A stretch of DNA of 64,000 bases from Gordionus sp. m RMFG-2023 (Eukaryota; Nematomorpha; Gordioida; Chordodea; Parachordodidae). The stretch spans positions 2,859,985-2,923,984 of the forward strand of contig NC_088776.1 in assembly GCF_954871325.1 (NCBI RefSeq), given 5' to 3'. Position numbers and translations under genes: made by a program. Under the pieces are notes generated by a model. That model was not told the origin of the DNA. It saw nothing but the letters and a program-made list of their open reading frames with translations, and searched no databases. Of this stretch, positions 46,114-56,500 are shown one piece after another. The stretch's first letter is position 1. Every line of letters begins with the position of its first letter.

Positions 46114-48315
46114 CAGTGGCGTCGCTAGAGGGGGGCAGCGTCTCGAGCCCCCTGAAAAGTTTGAATAGCCCCATGAAGCAAAAATTTCTTTTTAATGGTT
46201 CCTAAATATCCCCTTGAGCTAAAATTAAATGTTTTTAATTGCCCTCTGAATAATTTCTTTTATAATTCTATTGAGTAATATATAGATTTAATTATATTAA
46301 AAAATTAATAAGACTATCTTAATTTTTATATACTATTTTAATTATTTGATTAGATTATTACATATAAATTATACTATGTCAGCTTGCAATCAAATTCTAT
46401 GTTAATAATATAACAATATCACTCACTAAATATTAATTTAGCATTAACAGTTGAAGCATAATTGACTTTTATTATTTAAATTATTATATAACCCTAATTA
46501 AATAAATATAATCATTTATTAATTGATTCATAATTTATTATTTTAGCCAAGTTCAAAATCACAAATCAACTATATTATTGATTTTTAAATTTAATTATCA
46601 TGTCTCTTCATAAAATTATTTTCAAGGTCCAAATCTAAATAAGTATAAGAGATTTATTTATAAAAAGTAAGTAGACATATAGTTTTTAATCCTCTATTAT
46701 ATATAATTTTTTATAAAATATTAGGTAAAATGCCACTTTTACAGACGTATCTGACAGTTATATAATATATTACAGTTAATATTTTTAAAATTTTACTAAT
46801 AAATTCTTTTGATAATAAATATAAGTAACAATTTGCTTACAAATATTTAACGTATTTACAATATAATTAAAATTAAGCGTATTATTATTCATCCCACAAT
46901 GAATGTAATAAATTAAATATTTTTTCTTCTCGTTTTTACATGTTTTTAGGAAGCTATTTTTTTCTTCTTCGGAATATAGATTTGAGTTAAATTTTTAATA
47001 TTAATATATTTTTAATATTATTACAAACTACTATTATTTTAAGATATAAAATACCAACTAGAGATGGTGTGACAATAATATATAAAATCTTAATTGCTTT
47101 TATGATATTACTCTGGTTCTTATTATGTAGTTACAGAATATTTCAAATCTAATATGGCATTTTTGCCATGTAAATAACTCAAGGCTTCAATATATTTTCA
47201 TAATTTCTTCTAAAGGTTTTTAGTGTTGTTTTATCAATTTATCTAAGAATAAATTCTGATATGAGTTACCATCGTGAGTGTCATGGCTAGGACTGCAAAT
47301 TAACCAGCATCTATTATTTGTGTGGCTATGTAATTTAAGATTATGACTACAGCTGCTGAGAGCATATGATCGCATATTTTAGATAAACAATAATGGTCAA
47401 CTGTGTAGTCGTTTATATATCATTAAAAATGGAAGATAATCTTTTAGAAATTTAATTCATACAATAATTTTATTGATTACTTATCTAGCTCCATCATGTC
47501 ATCTAAGAGGAAGCTCTAACCACCATATAGTTTTATGATTTGGATTATTCGTTTATATTCTCTTCTTCAACAATTGTTGATTTGGTAAGGTCTATAAATT
47601 TTTTCTTATTAGTCCATTCTATAAAACATTGTCTAAAATGGTAATAGAGAGTTATATAAGTTTCATGACCTTTTGTCAATGTAAGTTGCTAATATTATAT
47701 ATTATTATGTAGTTTTCAAAAACCATTATCATTTGAGGCATATATATATATGAATTAATTAACCTTTTTTATCATTTATAATTCTTTAGGCGCAAAATTT
47801 TTTATATCAACAATCTAAAATATTTTATACTGTAATAGATAGATTTTGTATTAAAAAATATTATTTTAGAAATGTATTGTATTATTTTAATGATTTATAT
47901 GCTGGTTTATTTTGTATGCAAAATATAATAAATGACATTCAGATTAATTATTTAGAGTTAGTAAATTTAAAAAAAATATAATATATTAATATACCCCATA
48001 AAATTTTTTTAGTTGAGCCCCTTGAGATTATAAAAGCTAGCGACGCCCCTGAGAATTATATTATTGCATTATGTGATTTTTTATATGCCAGTTTATTTTG
48101 TTTGCATAATATAATAAATGACAAAATATGAAAATCAGAATAATTGTTCAGAGTTAACAAATTTTAAAAAAGTATAATATATTAATATAAAACTCGGCCG
48201 AAGGCCGGGCAAAAGCGGGCCGAAAGCCCGCAAATAAAGGATATGGGGGTTTTGCCCCCCATAAAATTTTTTTCAGTTGAGCTCCCTGAGATTGTGAAGG
48301 CTAGCGACGCCCCTG
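46114..48315 (+). mobile_element. Non-autonomous hAT-like element, 2.2 kb, with CAG(T/G)GGCGTCGCTAG ends
   Basis: The left end is CAGTGGCGTCGCTAG and the right end is CTAGCGACGCCCCTG. Flanks AAACAATT (46106-46113) and ATACAATT (48316-48323) are an 8-bp target duplication with one difference. Subterminal GAGCCCC(C/T)TGA blocks are inverted at the two ends. The right end is duplicated: a first terminus at about 48054 (AGCGACGCCCCTGAG) is followed by a second copy of the last ~220 bp ending at 48315, so the element has two tandem 3' ends. No clear transposase frame remains. Confidence 0.82.
48193..48232. repeat. GC-rich double hairpin in the right end of the 46114 element
   Basis: CTCGGCCGAAGGCCGGGC followed by GCGGGCCGAAAGCCCGC forms two adjacent GC hairpins in otherwise AT-only DNA. 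The same motif (CTCGGCCGCAGGCCGG, then GTGGGCCGAAGGCCCGC) occurs at 58529-58568 inside the hAT at 54883. It is absent from the inner duplicate end at 47.9-48.05 kb. Confidence 0.75.
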
Positions 48316-48479
48316 ATACAATTCACCTATATGCTAACGAATTATTTTGAAGTTTCATTTTTTTTAATATAAAAATGTTTTTTTAAAAAAATTTTGAATT
48401 ATAGTAATTATTTTTAAAATTATAAACTTTTACCTATTTTTCTTTCAAAGTATTGTAAAGTAAATATTACGTGATACAT

Positions 48480-48780
48480 GATATATAGCGCTGTTGCCCT
48501 CTAGCGTTGAAGATACAACAGAACTAGGCTAGGTTTTCCTCATTTCCATCTAATTGGAACAATTTAATTTGGGTATAAAAGTAAAAATATGAGGAGCCCT
48601 CCACACGTTTGTGGGCAAGCCGCACGTACTTGTAGGTACAACATTTCGAAAGATGTTGCTTAAACCTCTATAGGCTTTAATTTAAAAGGAGTGGGACAAA
48701 GAAAAAGCCTATACCCGAGATCTACAGTATCATTTAATTACTTTAAAGGTAGGTGATGGCTGATTTTAAGCTTAATTTCT
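48480..48780 (+). other. TATA-box-like site followed by a hairpin-rich, GC-higher segment
   Basis: GGGTATAAAAG near 48572 is followed about 25 nt later by a less AT-rich stretch with consecutive inverted repeats: GTAC-TTGTAG-GTAC near 48628, and TATAGGCTTT / AAAGCCTATA (about 48670 and 48703). A GTAGGTGAT splice-donor-like site follows at about 48748. It could be an untranslated first exon, a small structured RNA, or a repeat. It lies just left of the 48791 hAT and 5 kb before CNOT1. Confidence 0.3.
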
Positions 48781-48790
48781 TTAGTGTAAG

Positions 48791-51700
48791 CAGGCTTGTT
48801 AACCGATCTTTTTAAAACGATCGAATCCCGATCACGATCTTATCAAAAAAAGAGGATCGAAATCCAGGATCGATCTTTTTTTCTATTTAAATTTCTGAAG
48901 GAAATTTCTGACCGATGCAAAATTAACTAATATATGTTATAAATTTATTGTAATTGAATAATAATATAACAGATGCAAAATTAACTAATATAAAAATAAA
49001 TTAAATATGGTAGAAATTTATTGTAATTGAATAATTAATATAACAATTATAATATATTTATTTATAATTAAAATTAGCTTTTAATAATAAAAATTTTTCT
49101 AAATTATCATCATTTAAACATCCGCGTCTTTCATTTAGAACATGTTTAGCTTTACTAAACAAGCGCTCCAAGGTGTATTATATTCAATAAATATTTTTTT
49201 AAAATTAATATAAGTATTAAAAATATTCATGGAATCATCATATGAATAAAAAATATTTTTAACGGAACAAGCATTTTGTACAGTATTTTCCCCCCAAAAA
49301 GCATCAATATCATCCATACATTCATTTGAAGTATCCGCATATGGTTGTTCCTGCATATTTTCCAAATGGGCAACTAATCTTTCTTTTACCATCATATTTT
49401 GTGGCAGATTAATATAAGGCCAATTAAGTTTAAATTTAGGGTGAATCATGGCTGCCAAAATGTTACTGTCTTCATACAGTGAAGGAAATTTATATTATGA
49501 AATGATAATTAATTTATTATTAAATAAGAGTTCATTTGATTCATATAAATCAAATCAAGTATCTGCAAAACCTAACCCTTTTAAATTTTACAGTCAAGTC
49601 TGGCACATCATCTGTATGGTATTTATTTATATTTGGGTCATATCATAAATATTGATTAAATGTAAACTTAATACTTAATATACAAAGAAATTAACATTGT
49701 AATATATTTACAAAGAATATTAATCAAAATATTAGCTTAAAATTCAAATAATCTTATAAATTTTTAATGTCTTCAAAGGCCCATTAATATTTTACTAGAT
49801 ATCAGAGGTTTAGTAGAACTGGCCTGTTAAAATTTTTTACTAAATTTGCCAGATCATTGCAATTTTTTAATATATTTTGCAGATATCTGATAATATAAAA
49901 TAATTGCATAAAAAAATATTACCTTTTATCAATACCTCTAAGAACACTATCTACAAGGGGCTGACAATACCGCAGGCAGCTAAATTTCGTTAAGTTATCT
50001 ATCAATATCGATAGAACGGGAGATAGATATTCCTGCTCCATATTATCCTCCCATTCCAAGATTTTTAACGAGATCGCCAAATGTTCCATAACCTATAAAA
50101 TTTGAATTTATTTAGAGAATATCATTGTATTACTGTTGCATACTCTTTAACAAAAAAACATTCCTCTTGCCTAAACATTGCAAATCCAATTTGATCACAT
50201 ACTTGTTCTACTTCTGAAAACTTTTCAGAAAGCATCTTATCTATTAATTTCATGGATTGGTAATAAGAATTCCATCTTGTCTTGTTGGGAGCTATTAAAT
50301 ATCTTCCCAATTTCTCCAATAAAATATCCGCCATTTTTGACGACATATTTTGTTTATTAACTAAAGCAAAACATTTTGCAAAAGTGGATCTAAATATTCG
50401 TTTATAATTGAGATCACTATCTGCCTTCTCCGCATCTGTTGTTGCAATAAGGTTAAGATTATGGCAACAACAACGTTGATGTTTTGGTAGGCTGATAGTA
50501 GGAATAATTGGGTCATCAACGGATAATATGTCATCCAAATTTATCAATTCAATATCCTCACTACTATCTTCTTCATTTTCTCCAAAAACTCTAGAAAAAA
50601 TAAATTTATTTAAATATTTTTTTCTAAATATAAATAAATGCCTTGACAAAGTTGGTTCCATTGTCAGTCACCATCTTCATCACCTTATTATGAATTTTAT
50701 AGAACTTGTGGATACCCATGATTTCATTGGCCAAAACACCATACGTTTGCCTCCCAATTATCCTTCTCAGTGCCAAAGCGGTTGACCTTCTCTTGAGGGT
50801 TAACGGATCCAGCCAATGTGCAGTAAGTCCAATAAAAGCCCTAATAAAATAAACATTATAAAATTCATATAAATATAATATACCTTCGATGAAACTATTC
50901 CAACAATCAGCAGTGGTGCATACATAAGAAACTAGAAGGAACTAGATATCATGTGCCAGTGTTTGGCGACAAATAATTTTTGTAAAAAGTTTTAATCATT
51001 TTTTCAAATGAAGGATCATCAACCAGAGACAGTGGTTGGAAGGTGTCAATAATAAAATCTATGATAACCTTTTCTGCTGTTTTTTTGCGATACAGCTGGA
51101 ATGTTTAGATTGTTAAAATTTAATTTAGATTGTCTGGATTTGCAACCAGAACCACTTTGGTTTTGCAGTGATATATTTTTTTGTGTAGAGAATTCGTTGA
51201 GGTGTTTGATAATCTCATTTTTAAATTCACTGTGCTTTTTTTTTATAAAAGATGAAAATAACTTCTCCTGAATCAAATTTCATTTTTAAAATTTTATATG
51301 GGAATTTAAAGTTAAAAAAAACAATGTACAGGCTGAATGTAAAACCTATATAAACAAAAAAATTATAAAGGGTTCAACAAATTTTGTTAAACATATTAAA
51401 GTATGTTATTAGTGGTTAAAAGGGGGTAGGTTATCTCAAAAATTTAAGTTTACAATATTGTCTATCATTATTAAAAGTTGCCCATGATGATATGGGCCAA
51501 AGATTTTGATAAAGTATTTTCCTATTATGAATATAATGAGGCTTTTTGGCATTTAAGAACTTGGATTGAGTCAAATGATACAAAAAATACTTTCAATTCA
51601 AAATATATTATTAAAAAAAACCCTAAAAATGTTGTCAAGAGGATTATATAATCAAGCTCAAACTGAAAATATAATTATAAAAGATTAGATTTAACATATT

Positions 51701-52758
51701 ATAATTATAAAAGATTAGATTTAACATATTATAATAAAGAAATAATAGAATATAAATTTATTTTTCTTTTGGTGAAACATTGCTAAGTTCAATACAAATA
51801 ACATTGAATTGGATGTTTTAATTATAATAAAGAAAGTCAAAATACATTATAAAGACTTAATTATTAGTTATTACACTTCATTTATTATAAATACTCTTCT
51901 TTATAAAATTAAACTAATATAATAGTACTATTAAAAATAAATGCCTAATTATTATATATAAATAACAAAACCAAGATTAACTCTTCGTCTAATATTTTAT
52001 TAATTATACTGTATCTAATAATACATTTTTTTTATAAAGAATCTGTATCTAGATTCTATTTCAGTAGGACCTGCTCAACTCTGGAATGTAATAAATTAAA
52101 TTTAAACATGTTGACATTAAGATTATCAAATAAAAAAAATTTAAAAGAATTACTTGTAAATGTCTCTATAAGTTCGAGGAGGATATTTTGGAAGATGATA
52201 TTATCTTCTTACAGAGACGGCATTTGGTGCTGATCATATTATAAGAGTTGCTTTCATCCATTTCACATAAAGTAAAATACTTACGTAATTTCAAAAATGG
52301 TAAAAGATTCTCATTCTCACTTATATCTGCTGTTACATCAATAGTAGAAGCAATAGAATCTTCTAAATCTATAATGGACATTTACATTCACCTATTAAAA
52401 TAAATATTAATATATTATTATAAATTTATATTAAATAACTCGTAAGAGCTCTAAATCTCGTAAAATTTAGGAAATGAATAAATATATCTATAAAATAAAT
52501 GGTGGAATGGAAGTTGATTAAATATGAAGATAGATATTTTTTTAAAAAATAATATTTTAATATTTTCAAAATTTTTATTTTATTTATTGCTTTTTAAGTA
52601 AAAAATTAATTTTTAAAAAGATCGGGATCGAATTTTAAACAAAATGATCTCGATCTCTATCCTCAATTTAAGTCAGAATCATAAATCTCGTAAAATTGAC
52701 AAATTTGCGATCGAATCCAGGATCGTCGATCTTTTGATTCGATCTTTTAACAACTCTG
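48791..52758 (-). mobile_element. hAT transposon, 3.97 kb, complete ends, decayed transposase
   Basis: Ends are CAGGCTTGTTAACCGATC (left) and the complement of CAGAGTTGTTAAAAGATC (right). The 8-bp target duplication AGTGTAAG is perfect (48783-48790 and 52759-52766), so the insertion is well preserved. Subterminal GATCGAATCC(C/A)GATC repeats occur at both ends (48819-48880 and 52620-52750). The single gene reads right to left. A 34-bp tandem duplication (about 51665-51732) lies within it. The ends match the MITEs at 17945 and 29545, making this the best candidate for their transposase source. Confidence 0.93.
49085..52381 (-). pseudogene. hAT transposase with BED zinc finger (several exons or frames)
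   Basis: Pieces on the minus strand, in protein order: start plus BED finger CRLCK...SSSNL (52381-52166), with an in-frame TAG before RHLQ and a GTAATT donor; MIQEKLFSSF... (51276-51046); DFIIDTFQPLSLVDDPSF (about 51055-51000); the catalytic core AFIGLTAHWLDPL...VTDNGTNFVKAF (about 50842-50645); LPKHQRCCCHNLNLIATT and LGRYLIAPNKTRWNSYY (50661-50122); EYLSPVLSILIDNL (about 50030); and the C-terminal dimerisation part HPKFKLNWP...FIEYNTPWSA then ERRGCLNDDNLEKFLLLK (49458-49085). At least one stop and several frame changes make it inactive. The C-terminal segment lacks the usual SSAPVERLFS wording (it reads WSACLVKLNMF). Confidence 0.88.
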
Positions 52759-52879
52759 AGTGTAAGTTATAATTACTATCAATATTGAGATATAATGTAC
52801 ATAGAATCTGTAAATATATTTTATTTGTAAAGGAGGGTGTGGAATGAAAGGTGCGTAGGTTATATTTAATTATTAGCCT

Positions 52880-53065
52880 AAAATGATATTAATTTGATTA
52901 GGTAAATTTTTAAAAGTGGGAGGGGGATAGGTGACTTTCACTGACACCGATTTAAAAATATTCCAAAATGGGTTAATTTGATTAGGTAAATTTTTAAAGG
53001 AGGAGTGGGAGGGGGATAGGTGACTTTCACTGACACCGATTAAAAAATATTCCAAAATGGGTTAA
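52880..53065. repeat. ~100-bp tandem duplication upstream of CNOT1
   Basis: Two copies of a block running from AATTTGATTAGGTAAATTTT through GGGGGATAGGTGACTTTCAC to CCAAAATGGGTTAATTT. The second has an extra GGAGGAGT. It ends about 460 bp before the CNOT1 start codon. Confidence 0.93.
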
Positions 53066-53519
53066 TTTAATGGGCAAAAATATATGGAAATAAAGGACCC
53101 TATGAAATTATTCTCACACCTCCTCCATGAAAATCTAAGAAAAATATGTTTATATTAAATTGGTAGATCCATCTATTTCTAAAATTATTATGACAAGATT
53201 AATCTATGTCAACCTTTTAGTTATTTTAGGGCTGCGAAGCAGTCGAAGTAATATCTTTTTATTAACAAATAAGAGTCGATTCTTATGCTTTCTTTATCTA
53301 TAAAAAGACATTAATATTTATATTATATGATTCTTTTTATTAAATCTATTTATTTGTAATTTATCTTTAATGACATAATTAATCAATGTTTAAAAGTATG
53401 TGTCACATCAGCTGTCAAATACTCTTTTAAATGTGGTTTCTCTCTATATTCGAAATTTGGAATTCATTTTTTTTTGAAATATATGAAAATGCATTGGAGG
53501 AAATTTTATAAATAAAAAT

Positions 53520-56500
53520 ATGAATTTAGACCCTTTATCTTTTGCTCTTGCAGAAATCGATTATGCTCTAAAAACCTTATCTAAAAGCTCTTATAAGGCA
53601 AATGCTGCTGAAATTAGTCAAGTAAAATTATATACTTTTAATAAATATATTATTATAATTAGTTGGTGGGTAACTTTGGCTTTGAAGGGGAAAGACATCT
53701 GATCAAATCTATATATTCTGAAATAGATTTTAGTGATTACAGAACAATAAATAAAGAATATCCACAGGTTGTAAAGATTTGGTAGTTTATTAATACCTTC
53801 TTTTTAATTTATAGATTCAATACTTAAAGCAAGAATATAATAATATTATTAATAAATCAAATTTCATATCCTTGATTTGCAATGCAATCGAAAACATTGT
53901 AAAAATTCAAAAGGTTTATTAATATTTTAAATTATATAATTATTGTAAAATATTCACATATAGCATTTAAAAGTTCCACAAATCTTAAGCCAGCTCAGTA
54001 AGTTGTCAAAATTGAGTAGAGTAGAAGAGATAGCCTATGCAATATGCTTAATACATTCATCAAACAACGAAATTAAAGACTATGCAAAATTATTTATCAA
54101 GCAAAAACTGCCAGAATTTTTAAAAGCTTATCTTGATGGAAGTTAGTTTTTATTTTATATCCATAATATTTTTCAAGTAAAAACTTCCTATTTATAAAAA
54201 CATTATCACTTATACATAAGTTTAAACTATATTACCAATTTATTATTTTCATTAAAAAAATTTCTCAAGTCTAAGATTGCAACCAAATTACAGTAATTGA
54301 TTAGCTAGGTTTTTCTAGAATCTTTATCCAATTCAGCCTTTTAGTTTTAATATAAGCCAATGTTTCTTTTAAAAAATATATACTTTTAAATATCATTTGA
54401 TTTCCATGTAAACATTGCTAAGTTCTTGAAATCGATATTATAGATATATTTATACATACATGTTATGTTTAATATTTCTTTGTAATGTTTCTATATCATG
54501 AATTGAATGATATGCATTGGAAAATATTTAATTTAGAACAGAATTTTAATTCAATAATATTACATTTTTTTTGGTCAGGTGGGGGGGGTGAATCGAACTA
54601 TGAATAATTATTGATTTTAATAATATCAATATATTTTTAGACATTATTATTTAATACATCATTATTTATTAACTCATTCCTCAAATATAATAATATCTCA
54701 GACTTTGCCATTTTCAACCAAAATGAAATTTCACAAGAAATTACCTTCGAAATATTATATCTGTTTGTGGTTACCTTAATACACGGCAAAGATGATCTAG
54801 GAATATTTCAAGACAAACTTCAGGCTTTTATTCATAAACTAAGGAGAGGTTGTTACATTATATTTGAACACGTATTCACAATCAGGGTTGCCATGTCTCC
54901 CCATCGTGGGAGTCTCCCACAATTTTTTAGTTTACCCACATACATCTCACTCCCACAAAACTCCCACAATTAGAAATCTCCCACAAAAGCTCCCACAAAA
55001 GTTCCCACAATATTTTAATTTCTCCCACAATTTTTTTTTTATAGCATTTTAATGTTTTTAATATATAAATAATAATTTTGAGAGACAGTATTTGATTATT
55101 TTTATATTTTTAAAATAAATTTTAAATATTTATTCGAAAAATATGTCTAGTTCTTTTATTTTATTTTTCCGCTCTAAAATATATTTTTTATAAAATTCTC
55201 CAATTCTTTATTCCACATTTTCAAAATTTTTGTGTTAGAAAGAATAGAAGTTAGAACAGTATGTATAAATATTATAAATATATTTTAAATTACTTAATAT
55301 ATTTTATATCGTTATCTAGAATTGCAGTGCTCCACTCGACATTTTCAAAATTTTTGTGTTAGAAGAATAGAACTTTTAGAAGTTGATATTATATCCCATA
55401 TACCAAACAGATTTAAGTAATAAAATGTTCTATTTTGCTAGGGAGCAAAAATATGTTTGGTTGATGAGGCTTACGGATAGCCATGCTAAATGTAGAATAT
55501 GTTCTGCAGTATTTATTTACTACAATGGGGGGGGATATGATATTTTGCAACATCAAAAATCGTCAAAGCATAAGTCAGTACAGGGGAGTCTATCAAGGTC
55601 TATTGCAATACAAAAATATTCCAAAAATAATAAATAATACAGATGCAACTACAATTGCGGAAACTGTATACACATATCATGTAGTTTAACATTCACAGAG
55701 CTATCTGTCATCACAATGTGGGTCGAATCTTTTCCCCATAATATTTAACGACTCCAAAATAAGTGCTAACTTTACTTATGGTAGGACAAAAATGAGCAAG
55801 GCTATCACAAATGTGTTAGGACCTGAATCCAAGAGGTCAATTCTAGACGATTTGAAAGAAGGACATCCATATGCTATTTTAACAGATACATCAAATAAGG
55901 GAAATATTAAAACATTTTCCCTGATCCTTCGCTATTTCAAGAAAAATAAGGGCATTTCTATAAAACTATTGAAATTTTTTTCATCCGATATAGTGAAAAA
56001 TCCAACGATATAGATAACCACAAATGATAAATATAGCTGATTCAGGGTTATCAATGAGTTGCATGTCAGCTTTCTGCGCTGATAATGCCTCTGTTAATTT
56101 TGGCAAAAATCAAAATGTATTTACCGAATTGAGGCAGTACAATAATGAATTAATACCAATTGGCTGTATATGCCACATATACTGCATAATTCTTGCAAGA
56201 AGGCAATGAATGTACTATCTGTAGATTTCGAAATAATTGTGATGAAATGTTTTAACGAATTTAGTTCATCAACTAAAAGAGTCACTGAATTAAAATTGGT
56301 GGAGTGGTCTGATTTGTAATGGTGTGAGTTGTTGCGATATGCACCTATCAGGTGGTTATCATTAATACCTGCCATCGAGAGAATTTTAAAATTTTACGAA
56401 CCCTTAAAGTAATACTTCTTAAATAAAGATTTTAAAAGCTGTCCTAAAATTTTGAAAAATTTTTTCGAGGATGAAATGTCAGAAGCATATTTGGGATTAG

